Shown: positions 8,900-16,529 of the stretch, in pieces
Position numbering within the stretch: position 1 is the first letter of the stretch
How the letters are laid out: each line of letters starts with the position of its first letter
Origin: CAYWBU01 sp942491525
GTDB lineage: Bacteria; Desulfobacterota; Desulfomonilia; UBA1062
NCBI GenBank assembly: GCA_942491525.1
Contig: CALOBW010000062.1
Coordinates: 1 to 35,680, forward strand
Length of the DNA: 35,680 nucleotides
Direction of reading: 5' to 3'
Position numbers and translations under genes: made by a program
The notes under the pieces: model-generated
What the model was told of the DNA's origin: nothing
Database searches by the model: none
Seen by the model: only the letters and a program-made list of their open reading frames with translations

Positions 8900-9099
8900 G
8901 GTTCCTCCCTCAGGTGGAAGTTGTCATAGGTGTCGGGTTCGTCATCGTTAAAATCTTCTTCGTTGTAGGTGTACTCATAGTCCAGCCCCTCTTCGCGGTA
9001 GACCCGGTAGAAGATCTCAAAGGCGATCAGCAGGCAGAATGGCAGCATGATCAGGATGACGCTCAGCCAGGTTGATGTATGATTGTAGATCAAATCCAT
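8896..9099 (-). CDS. Small membrane protein of unknown function
   Basis: A 67-residue product with one transmembrane segment (SVILIMLPFCLLIAFEIFY) and a very acidic, Tyr-rich cytoplasmic or periplasmic tail (YEYTYNEEDFNDDEPDTYD). I do not recognise a family. The 4-nt ATGA overlap with the DUF4359-like gene supports it as a real gene and suggests that the pair work together. No strong ribosome binding site precedes ATG 9099; the upstream sequence is AT-rich. Confidence 0.55.
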   Translation of the reverse strand: MDLIYNHTSTWLSVILIMLPFCLLIAFEIFYRVYREEGLDYEYTYNEEDFNDDEPDTYDNFHLREEP

Positions 9100-9191
9100 G
9101 TTTAAATATTACAAAGCATGCGACAGTTGTGCAATAGTGGACTTGACCGTCGGCAGATGGTCGGATATTTAAGATAAATTGGGAGGTTGCT

Positions 9192-9575
9192 TTGGATAAG
9201 ATCGTCATACACAATACACGAGGCCGGGTTTCAAAGGGGCGCACCTTTGATTTTTCTCCGCTTAAAAGTTCGTTTCTCTTTCTGCCCCTTGAGGGGGAGC
9301 TGGAGGAGGTTCATCTTTCAGACCTTAAGGCGCTCTTCTTTGTGCGCGATTTTGGCGGCGACCCTGAGTATAAAGATTCGGATAAGTTTGATGAGTCTCA
9401 GCACTATCCGCCCCACCGGATCGAGGTGACCTTCAATGACGGCGAGTGTATCGTAGGCGCCACCATGACCGAGGCCGGCGACAACGGCTTCTTCCTCTTT
9501 CCGGCCGATCCCCGCAGCAACAACCTGGGCATCTTCTGCACGGCGCACTTCGTTAAGCAGATCGATAAGCTCTAG
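9192..9575 (+). CDS. DUF6982-like protein
   Basis: A 127-residue soluble protein starting at TTG 9192 with GGGAGGT at 9181-9187. It has an N-terminal beta region (IHNTRGRVSKGRTFDF), the LKALFFVRDFGGD motif and a second beta region (RIEVTFNDGECIVGATM). This matches a conserved family of small beta-rich proteins (DUF6982 type) often linked to PilZ-like or signalling contexts. No catalytic residues are evident. The stop TAG overlaps the stop of the convergent patatin gene by 4 nt (CTAG). Confidence 0.6.
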   Translation: MDKIVIHNTRGRVSKGRTFDFSPLKSSFLFLPLEGELEEVHLSDLKALFFVRDFGGDPEYKDSDKFDESQHYPPHRIEVTFNDGECIVGATMTEAGDNGFFLFPADPRSNNLGIFCTAHFVKQIDKL

Positions 9576-10510
9576 AACTGGCTGAGCTGGCTGGCGCGGA
9601 CGCATTCGCGGCCGGCCTGGATGGCCTCCTCGGCCCGGTAAACATCCAGCACGCCAAAATCATCCAGCTGCGGCTGTAAAATGATGTCCGGCGCGTCGCT
9701 GATGATGCGCTGGCGGGTGATGCGGTCCTGCATGATATGGATCGATCCAAGGAAGACGTCCTGCAGGCTGGGACTCTCAATACGCGGCCGGATGTACTGG
9801 GAGATGATCTGATTGGCACGGGCCGTTACCCGTTCCGGCACGCGCTGGGTTACCCGTTCAATCGGCAGGCGGTCCATGGGGATACGGTGCAGGCCGAAGC
9901 GTCCGCGCGGTTCTTCAATCTTCTCGACGGGCAGGGCTTCGCGCTGCAGGATGTCATGATTCAGATTGACCGCAATGATCTTGTCGGCGCCCATGGCGCG
10001 GCAGAGCGAAACCGGCACCGGGTTGACCAGACCGCCGTCCACCATCCACTGGCCATCCAGCTTGGCCGGGGTAAAGAGGCCGGGCAGGGCCATGGAGGCC
10101 CGCACGGCGTCCCAGAGCGGCCCCTTGGTGATCCAGTTCTCCTCGCCGGTTTCCAGATTGGTGGCGATGCTGCCGAAGGGGATCTCAAGGTCTTCAATAT
10201 TGATGTCGCCGATGTTGTCGCGCAGATAATCGATGAAACGCCGGCCTTCTACCAGGCCGCCCTTGACCAGCAGGTGGGTATCCAGAAAGAGGGCCACATC
10301 GCGGCGGCTGATGCTCCTGACCCACTCCTCGAACCAGTCCAGCTGACCGGTGACATAGGCCGCTCCGATGATGGCGCCGGCCGAGGTGCCGGCGATGATG
10401 TCGGGTTTCAGTCCCATTGATTCTAGTTCACGGATAACACCGACATGCGAGAGTCCACGAGCGGAGCCGCTGCCAAGGGCCAGGCCAATTTTAGGTTTCG
10501 GATATTGCAT
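9572..10510 (-). CDS. Patatin-like phospholipase (RssA/NTE-like)
   Basis: A patatin-fold serine hydrolase that probably acts on phospholipid acyl chains. It has the oxyanion motif GSGSARG (13-19), the nucleophile elbow GTSAG with Ser43, and the catalytic Asp in DGG (158-160), giving the Ser-Asp dyad. ATG 10510 is preferred; a TTG two codons earlier (10516) is possible, and neither has a strong ribosome binding site. The roughly 310-residue length fits bacterial single-domain members. It lacks a signal peptide, so it is probably cytoplasmic or peripheral. Confidence 0.85.
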   Translation of the reverse strand: MQYPKPKIGLALGSGSARGLSHVGVIRELESMGLKPDIIAGTSAGAIIGAAYVTGQLDWFEEWVRSISRRDVALFLDTHLLVKGGLVEGRRFIDYLRDNIGDINIEDLEIPFGSIATNLETGEENWITKGPLWDAVRASMALPGLFTPAKLDGQWMVDGGLVNPVPVSLCRAMGADKIIAVNLNHDILQREALPVEKIEEPRGRFGLHRIPMDRLPIERVTQRVPERVTARANQIISQYIRPRIESPSLQDVFLGSIHIMQDRITRQRIISDAPDIILQPQLDDFGVLDVYRAEEAIQAGRECVRASQLSQF

Positions 10511-10624
10511 GTGCAAGTAATAGGCTTATTTGTCGATAAATTCAAGTTTTGTGCTTGATTTCATGTCTGATATGAGTTGTTAAATTTTTGCTTAGCTGTA
10601 GTATAGAAAGCCAAGGAGGTGGAA

Positions 10625-11824
10625 ATGTTGAATGCCAAGCAACTTGAGCGTTACGCCGATGTTCTGATATGGGGGCTTAAGACAGCCCGGACTGAGCGCT
10701 TCAAAAAGGGCGATGTCATTTTGCTGCGTTACGATAAGGCAGCCCTGGAGCTGGCCGAGGTGCTCTATGCCCGTCTGATTGATATGGGGCTTAATCCGGT
10801 TCAGCGCATGACGGCAACACCCAGGATGGAGAAGAGCTTCTTTGGCCATGGCGACAATAAACAGCTGGTCTTTCAGGCTCCCGGTGACCGCGAACTTTTT
10901 GAGAATGCCAACGGCAGCATCTTTCTGAATGCGCCTGAATCCATAACGCATCTGTCGGCGGTTGATCCGTCCAGGATCGCCAAGGCCACCATCGCCCGCA
11001 AGTATGTGCGCGATATTCTGGATAAGCGTGAAGAGCAGGGGCTTTTCAGCTGGACTCTCTGCATGTACCCCACTGAGGAGCTGGCCAGCCATGCCGGCAT
11101 GAGTGTTGACGAATATGCCGGTCAGATCATCAAAGCCTGCTTCCTGCACAAACAGGATCCGGTGGCCGAGTGGGAGCGGATCTTCAAGGAGGCTGCCGAG
11201 ATTAAAAAGTGGCTCAATTCGCTCGAGATCAAATCGCTGCATCTGGAGTCGGCCAATATCGATATGGAGGTTGTGCCGGGAGAGATGCGGCGCTGGATAG
11301 GCATCTCAGGCCACAATATGCCCAGCTTTGAGATTTTCCTCTCGCCGGACTATCGCGGCACCCGCGGTCGTTACTACGCCGATCAGCCATCCTACCGCAG
11401 CGGCAACCTGGTCAAGGGTGTGCGGCTTGAATTCGAGAAGGGCGTGGCCAAAAAAATCACCGCCGAGCAGGGCGAAGCCTTCGTCAAGCAGCAGCTCTCA
11501 ATGGACAGGGGCGCCAGCCGCCTGGGCGAGTTCTCCCTGACCGACAAGCGTTTCTCCAAGATCAACCGTTTCATGGCCAACACCCTCTTTGATGAGAACT
11601 TCGGCGGTCAGTACGGCAACTGCCATGTGGCAGTCGGCTCATCCTACTCCGATACCTATGCCGGTGATCCGGCCACCCTGACCGGCGAGCGCAAAAAAGA
11701 GCTGGGCTACAATGATTCGGCCCTGCACTGGGACCTGGTCAACACCGAAAGGAAGAGTGTCACCGCAACCCTCAGGGATGGCAAGCGCCTGGTCATCTAT
11801 GACAATGGCAAGTTTGAACGCTGA
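10625..11824 (+). CDS. M29-family metalloaminopeptidase (AmpS/PepS/aminopeptidase T type)
   Basis: A 399-residue aminopeptidase of family M29, which removes N-terminal residues from peptides using two metal ions. The family ligands are visible: Glu236 (PSFEIF), Glu302 (SRLGEFSL), His334 (GNCHVAVG), Tyr341 (SSYSD), His368 and Asp370 (ALHWDLV). The motif FDENFGGQYG is also typical. ATG 10625 has AGGAGG 6 nt upstream; a GTG at 10619 overlaps that box and is less likely. It is the first gene of a tight operon, and its TGA overlaps the ATG of the next gene. Confidence 0.9.
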   Translation: MLNAKQLERYADVLIWGLKTARTERFKKGDVILLRYDKAALELAEVLYARLIDMGLNPVQRMTATPRMEKSFFGHGDNKQLVFQAPGDRELFENANGSIFLNAPESITHLSAVDPSRIAKATIARKYVRDILDKREEQGLFSWTLCMYPTEELASHAGMSVDEYAGQIIKACFLHKQDPVAEWERIFKEAAEIKKWLNSLEIKSLHLESANIDMEVVPGEMRRWIGISGHNMPSFEIFLSPDYRGTRGRYYADQPSYRSGNLVKGVRLEFEKGVAKKITAEQGEAFVKQQLSMDRGASRLGEFSLTDKRFSKINRFMANTLFDENFGGQYGNCHVAVGSSYSDTYAGDPATLTGERKKELGYNDSALHWDLVNTERKSVTATLRDGKRLVIYDNGKFER

Positions 11825-13257
11825 TGGTCATGCGATACGTTCTGATTGTTCTGGTTCTGCTGCTGGCGGCCGGACTCTATCATGTGTTCAAACCGATGCC
11901 GCGCGGCACCTCCATGCGCGGGCGGCGCTATGGTGTGGCTGAAGATGACATCAGGTTTCTGCGTGACCTGACCTTTGAGACTAACGAGGGTGTGGTTGTG
12001 CATGATCAGCAGATCTTTGATGAGATCTTTTCCCTGATCAGCCAGGCCCGTGAGTACATTCTGCTGGATCTTTTTCTCTTCAACTCCTACACCGGTGATC
12101 TTGAGAGCAGCCATCGGCAGCTCTGCCGGGAGTTGACCGATCATCTGCTGGAGCGCAGGCGGGCCTGTCCTCAGATCAGGATTGACTTCATTTCCGACCC
12201 GATCAACGGCGCCTACGGCGGCGCCGTCCAGCGCGAGTGGCAGGAACTTAAAGATGCCGGCGTCAATGTGATCTATACCGACCTGGACAAGATGCGCGAC
12301 AGCAATCTGGTCTATTCGCCCTGGTGGCGGGTGTTGATCGCCTGGCTCGGCAACACGTCCAAGGGCGGTCCGCTCAAGCACCCCTTCAGCGATGATGAAC
12401 CCAGGGTGACCTGGCGCTCATATTTCAAGGCCACCAACTTTAAGGCCAATCACCGCAAGGTGCTGGTGATGGACAGCGGCGACGACTATGTCTCGATTGT
12501 CATGTCGGCCAATCCTCACGACGCCAGTTCGGCCCACTCCAATGTGGCTTTGAAGGTGCGCGGGCCCCTGGCGCGTGATATCTGGCGCAGCGAGCGGGCC
12601 GTGGCGCGTTTTTCCGGTGCCGAACTGAGCGAACCGCAGCTTGCGGCCCGTCCCGATGTCGAACCGCACGTGGTGCGGCTGCTGACCGAGCAGAAGATCA
12701 GGCGCGGGCTGCTGAAGAACATCAAACGTCTGGATGAGGGCGATCAGCTGATGCTGGCCATGTTCTATGTTACCGACCAGGGCGTGTTGCGGGCTCTTAA
12801 GAGAGCCGTTGGCCGGGGCGTGGATGTGCGCATGATTCTGGACCCCAGCAATGATGCTTTCGGCCGTTCCAAGTACGGCATTCCCAATCAGCCCATGGCC
12901 AACGAGCTGGTGCGTGACACCCGCGGCGGCATCAAGGTGCGCTGGTACAAAGTCCACGGTGAACAGTTCCATACCAAGATGGTCATGGGCCGCAAGGTTG
13001 ATGGTGACTCATTCCTGCTGCTGGGTTCAGCCAACCTGACCCGCCGCAATATCCGCGACTACAATCTTGAGAGTGATCTGCTGGTGCGCGGTCCCGGCGA
13101 GAGCCGTCTGATGCAGGAATGTTTTGACTACTATGAGCGACTTTGGCATAACCGCGATGCAATCTTTACGGATGACTTCAGTGTCAACCAGGACACGTCG
13201 CTGCTTAAGCGTCGGGCCTATAAGGCCTGGGAGCGCAGCGGCTGGTCAACTTATTAG
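11824..13257 (+). CDS. Phospholipase D-like/cardiolipin synthase-like membrane protein
   Basis: A 477-residue PLD-superfamily protein with an N-terminal transmembrane anchor (VLIVLVLLLAAGLYHVF). The first HKD motif is complete (His210, Lys212, Asp217 in NHRKVLVMD). The second (FHTKMVMGR ... GSANLTRRN) keeps His383, Lys385 and GSAN but has Arg390 where the Asp should be. Phosphatidyl transfer, as in cardiolipin synthase, or hydrolysis of a phosphodiester is expected, at the inner face of the envelope. It begins at ATG 11824, sharing one base with the upstream stop (TGATG). Confidence 0.8.
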   Translation: MVMRYVLIVLVLLLAAGLYHVFKPMPRGTSMRGRRYGVAEDDIRFLRDLTFETNEGVVVHDQQIFDEIFSLISQAREYILLDLFLFNSYTGDLESSHRQLCRELTDHLLERRRACPQIRIDFISDPINGAYGGAVQREWQELKDAGVNVIYTDLDKMRDSNLVYSPWWRVLIAWLGNTSKGGPLKHPFSDDEPRVTWRSYFKATNFKANHRKVLVMDSGDDYVSIVMSANPHDASSAHSNVALKVRGPLARDIWRSERAVARFSGAELSEPQLAARPDVEPHVVRLLTEQKIRRGLLKNIKRLDEGDQLMLAMFYVTDQGVLRALKRAVGRGVDVRMILDPSNDAFGRSKYGIPNQPMANELVRDTRGGIKVRWYKVHGEQFHTKMVMGRKVDGDSFLLLGSANLTRRNIRDYNLESDLLVRGPGESRLMQECFDYYERLWHNRDAIFTDDFSVNQDTSLLKRRAYKAWERSGWSTY

Positions 13258-13273
13258 AATCAGAGGAGTTGGA

Positions 13274-13564
13274 ATGATTAAGCATATTGTTTTCATGAAG
13301 TATAAGGAAAATGTTGATGAGATGGATCTGCGGGCGATTCGTGAAGGCCTCGCGGGCCTGCCGCAGCAGATTGAGGAGATCAAAGAGTATCTTTTCGGCG
13401 CTGATGTGCTGCACTCCGAGCGCTCCTATGATTTTGCCCTGGTTTCATCCTTTGCCGATCTGGATGCTCTGGAGCGTTACCGCGTCCATCCGGCCCATCA
13501 GGCCGTGGTTGAGCGTATCCGCCAGGCCTGCGAGGGGACCGTCGTCGTTGATTTTGAATACTGA
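13274..13564 (+). CDS. Dabb (stress-responsive A/B barrel) domain protein
   Basis: A 96-residue dimeric alpha/beta-barrel protein. MIKHIVFMKYKENV at the start, SERSYDFALVSSFADLDAL in the middle and the YRVHPAHQAVVE signature are typical of the Dabb family. Members range from stress proteins to small lyases or cyclases, so a specific reaction cannot be assigned. ATG 13274 has AGAGGAG upstream. The stop overlaps the start of the NFACT-R gene (TGATG). Confidence 0.85.
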   Translation: MIKHIVFMKYKENVDEMDLRAIREGLAGLPQQIEEIKEYLFGADVLHSERSYDFALVSSFADLDALERYRVHPAHQAVVERIRQACEGTVVVDFEY

Positions 13565-13947
13565 TGTCTCGCGAATATAAGATCAAAACCTGGGTATATG
13601 ATCTGGGGGATGGCTGGGAGGCGGTGGCCGGCAAGACTGATCAGGATAATGATATTCTGAGCCTCAAGATTGCCGGAGCCAATGACTGGTGGTTTCATGT
13701 GCACGGTCTGCCGGGCAGTCATGTGATTTTGCGTTCGGCCACCGGCGGCGAGGCCGGCAAAGAGCTGCTCAAACGGGCGGCTGCGGTGGCGGCCTGGCAC
13801 AGCAAGGCCCGCAACGCCGGGGTCGTGCCGGTATCCTGCACCCTGGCCCAGAATGTTTCCAAACCCCGCGGCGCAAAGCCCGGCACTGTCTCGATCCGCA
13901 AGGAGATTGTGCTCAAGGTCCGTCCCGCTCTGCCGGAGAGTCCATGA
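13564..13947 (+). CDS. Stand-alone NFACT-R (RqcH C-terminal-like) domain protein
   Basis: The 127-residue product is only the NFACT-R domain found at the C-terminus of RqcH/Rqc2/fibronectin-binding proteins. Landmarks are NDWWFHVHGLPGSHVILR, the helix with AAAVAAWHSKAR, and VSKPRGAKPGTVSIRKE. In RqcH this domain helps bind stalled 50S subunits and tRNA; isolated copies occur in many Gram-negative bacteria with unclear roles. It is translationally coupled on both sides (TGATG before, ATGA after). Confidence 0.85.
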   Translation: MSREYKIKTWVYDLGDGWEAVAGKTDQDNDILSLKIAGANDWWFHVHGLPGSHVILRSATGGEAGKELLKRAAAVAAWHSKARNAGVVPVSCTLAQNVSKPRGAKPGTVSIRKEIVLKVRPALPESP

Positions 13948-15275
13948 AACGCTGCCTGTTGATCTTGTTGCTGCTGATAAGCGGCTGTGCCGCCCCGCAG
14001 GTGGTGGAGCTGCCGGTCATGAATCTGGTGCCCGGCACCACGGTTGAAATGCAGCGCCCCGGTTTCTGGATCTCCAGACTGGATGCGCCCGATGAGCTGA
14101 TTATGGATCAGGCGGCGATTGCGGCCCTGAATGCCGGCACTCTGGCCGGCAAGAGCACGGTTAAAGATGTGCCCGCCTATCCTGGCCGGATCGATGCCGC
14201 CGAGATCCGCAGTTCGCTGGTTGGAACTTTGAGCTGGGTCAAAAAACGCGGCTACTATCTGGCGGACGGCAACAGGGCCGGCGACTCCTACTTCAAAGCC
14301 CTGGCTCATGCGATGAATCTCAATGACATCAGCGGCGAGGTGCGTTTCGGTTTCATCACCGCTTATACGGCTCAGCGGGTGCTGCCTGCTGAGGCGGGGC
14401 TCTATAAGCAGGATCTTGACCTTAACTTTGATCGGTTGCAGAACTCGGCCCTGGATGTGGGCACGCCATTGGCGGTTCTGCATGCGAGTGACGGCTGGTA
14501 CTATGTGCGCAGCCCGCTGAGCCGGGGTTGGGTCAGGGCTCAGGATGTGGCTCTCTGCAGCCGTGAGCGCATGATCGAGTATCTGGGGCTCGAGTCCTGC
14601 ATTGTGACTGCCGCAAAGGCTGATATCTTCAATGATGAAGCTTTGAGGGATTTCAGCGGTTTTGGGCGCATGGGCGCCCGCTTAAGCCTGCTTGAGGCTG
14701 ATGCCCGCGGCGTGGCTGTGCTCAGGCCGGTGCGTGCCCAGGACGGCAGCTGCATCTTCCTGCCCGGTTGGGTGGCCGCAGATCAGGTCAGTCTGGGTGT
14801 GCTGCCATACACGCAGCGCAACATCATAAATCAGGCCTTCAAGCTGCTGCACAGCCCTTACGGCTGGGGCGGCATGCACGGTGAGCAGGACTGCTCGCGT
14901 TTCCTGCAGGAGGTCTTTGCCACAGTCGGGATTGTGCTGCCGCGCAACTCGGGCCTGCAGGCCCAGGTGGGGCAGAAAGTGGCCCGCTGGGACGCTGATA
15001 TCAAGTATACCGAACGGCGCCTAACCCTGGTCGAAAAAGGGGTGCCGGCTGCCACAACCCTGCGCAGTAACGGTCACATCATGCTCTACCTTGGTGCGGT
15101 CCAGGGCGTACCTTTCGTGATCCATGATATGTGGGGTTATGCCGACATGCTTGAAGATGATCCGGTTTTCAGACTGGTGGGGCGCGTGGCTGTGACCACG
15201 CTGCTGATCGGCGAGCAGAGCAAGGCCGGCTCGCTGCTTGAGAAGATCATCGATGTGAGGCTGCTTCAGGATTGA
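13944..15275 (+). CDS. SH3-domain NlpC/P60-family lipoprotein, probable peptidoglycan hydrolase
   Basis: A 443-residue lipoprotein (LILLLLISGC, Cys15). An N-terminal stabilising region with WVKKRGYYLADG and RFGFITAYTAQRVLP is followed by two bacterial SH3-like domains (around 145-205 and 215-285) and a C40 peptidase domain. Catalytic Cys317 is in EQDCSRFLQEVF; His378 is in SNGHIMLYLG, and a further His394 lies in VIHDMWG. Such enzymes cut peptide stems of peptidoglycan between D-iGlu and the diamino acid. ATG 13944 overlaps the previous TGA by 4 nt. It is the last gene of the operon. Confidence 0.88.
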   Translation: MKRCLLILLLLISGCAAPQVVELPVMNLVPGTTVEMQRPGFWISRLDAPDELIMDQAAIAALNAGTLAGKSTVKDVPAYPGRIDAAEIRSSLVGTLSWVKKRGYYLADGNRAGDSYFKALAHAMNLNDISGEVRFGFITAYTAQRVLPAEAGLYKQDLDLNFDRLQNSALDVGTPLAVLHASDGWYYVRSPLSRGWVRAQDVALCSRERMIEYLGLESCIVTAAKADIFNDEALRDFSGFGRMGARLSLLEADARGVAVLRPVRAQDGSCIFLPGWVAADQVSLGVLPYTQRNIINQAFKLLHSPYGWGGMHGEQDCSRFLQEVFATVGIVLPRNSGLQAQVGQKVARWDADIKYTERRLTLVEKGVPAATTLRSNGHIMLYLGAVQGVPFVIHDMWGYADMLEDDPVFRLVGRVAVTTLLIGEQSKAGSLLEKIIDVRLLQD

Positions 15276-15286
15276 TGAACGGTGCT

Positions 15287-15308
15287 GCCGGGGCTTGCTA
15301 GCCCCGGC
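15287..15308. terminator. GC-rich hairpin between convergent genes
   Basis: GCCGGGGC (15287-15294), loop TTGCTA, GCCCCGGC (15301-15308): a perfect 8-bp stem, 12 nt after the NlpC/P60 stop and 43 nt from the convergent substrate-binding-protein stop. Neither strand has a clear U-tract, so termination is likely but not certain. Confidence 0.5.
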
Positions 15309-15351
15309 TCATGGCTGCGGATCAAGGAGGAGGTGGTGGACCTTGGAGATG

Positions 15352-16347
15352 CTAGTTTACCGCCTTGGCCAGCTGCAGGATCTGGATGGGCAGCTCAATG
15401 CCCAGGCTCTGGGCGGTTTCAATATCGACCTGAATGTTGAGGTTCTCCTGGTATAGGATCGGCAGGTCAGCCGGTTTTTTGCCATCCTTTAAAATCTGGG
15501 CGGCCTGTCTGCCGGCTAGGGCGCCCACATATTTGAAATCGGGTGATACGTAGAGGATGCTGCCTTTGAGGGCGCCGCTGATAAAGGCGACTGTCGGCAC
15601 CCTGCGCTCCCTGGCCAGTGCCGCCAGTTCGCGGGCCGCTTTGAAGTCGCGGATGGCATAGTAGGCATCGACCGGTATGCCGAGGGTGTCGGCGCCGGCT
15701 GCGAGCAGCTCCTGGGCGGCCGGGACCGGGCTTTCGGTCTTATCGACCTTTTGGGCCAGCACTTTGATTCCCATCTCGGCGGCCTTGGCGGTCACCTCGT
15801 CGATGAAGGCAACCGCGTTGTCATCATCGCTATGCACGAACCCGATGGTCTGCATCTGGGGAAATGCCAGGCGCGAGATCTCAAGCACGTTCCTGGGGTC
15901 CATGTAGTTGCTGGAACCGGTGAAGGCCTCCTTGGTGCTCTGCATGCCCTGGCTGCCGGCGGCAACTGGGTTGAACACCGAGGAGAAGACCAGCGGAATG
16001 CCGGCATCCATGATCTTTTTGCGGCCGTATTTGGTGGGCGGGGTGCCCATGGTGATGACCAGATCCGGCTTCGCGTTTACGATCCGGCCGGTCTCCTTCT
16101 TGATCTTGCCGAGAATGCCCAGTTTCTGCCAGAGGCTGGGGTCTTCGCCGGCATCGATGATTACCCGGTTGATGCTCAGGTTTTGGCCCTCAATCAGCCC
16201 ATGCCGGGCCAGCTCTTCAACAATGCCGGCATAGGACTCCTCAAAGACAGAGATATCGGCAACCTGGAGCAGTTCAATCCTGTAGGCCGCCTGGCATGGC
16301 GCGGCCATAACCATCAGCAGGGTGATCAGGTTTAGAAATTTACGCAT
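15352..16347 (-). CDS. ABC transporter substrate-binding protein (ABC_sub_bind family)
   Basis: A periplasmic binding protein of the tryptophan/tyrosine-type ABC_sub_bind family. It has a signal peptide (FLNLITLLMVMAAPCQAAYRIEL) and two Rossmann-like lobes: PDLVITMGTPPT, then IPLVFSSVFNPVAAG, QTIGFVHSDDDN and ADTLGIPVDAYY. ATG 16347 is preceded by AAGGAGG; the open frame extends 21 codons further but without a ribosome binding site. Permease and ATPase genes are not adjacent, so it is an orphan here and its ligand is unknown. Confidence 0.85.
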   Translation of the reverse strand: MRKFLNLITLLMVMAAPCQAAYRIELLQVADISVFEESYAGIVEELARHGLIEGQNLSINRVIIDAGEDPSLWQKLGILGKIKKETGRIVNAKPDLVITMGTPPTKYGRKKIMDAGIPLVFSSVFNPVAAGSQGMQSTKEAFTGSSNYMDPRNVLEISRLAFPQMQTIGFVHSDDDNAVAFIDEVTAKAAEMGIKVLAQKVDKTESPVPAAQELLAAGADTLGIPVDAYYAIRDFKAARELAALARERRVPTVAFISGALKGSILYVSPDFKYVGALAGRQAAQILKDGKKPADLPILYQENLNIQVDIETAQSLGIELPIQILQLAKAVN

Positions 16348-16467
16348 GTAGCCCTCCTTAAATAAAATTAATTGAATATTTTTGTTTTCGGACGGCAGTA
16401 GTCGAAACATAAATAAAAACTATGTCTATAATAGCTTAAGGTTAATGGTGGGCTCTGATTAAGTGCT

Positions 16468-16504
16468 GCTTTTCTTCAAAAGCGATTGCTGCTACAAATG
16501 CAGC
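16468..16504 (+). promoter_or_regulatory. Paired small hairpins in the ettA leader
   Basis: GCTTTT-CTTC-AAAAGC (16468-16483) is a perfect 6-bp hairpin. GCTGC (16488-16492) and GCAGC (16500-16504) form a second 5-bp stem. Both lie just upstream of the TGGAGG ribosome binding site of ettA, in an otherwise featureless divergent intergenic gap (16348-16529). Any role is inferred. Confidence 0.3.
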
Positions 16505-16529
16505 TACATTTATATGGAGGTTTTAGAAT

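Noticed and set aside
10577..10604. TTGTTA-16-TAGTAT promoter for the M29 aminopeptidase operon
   Set aside because: Transcription would start almost in the ribosome binding site, leaving a very short leader. Possible, but too weak to list.
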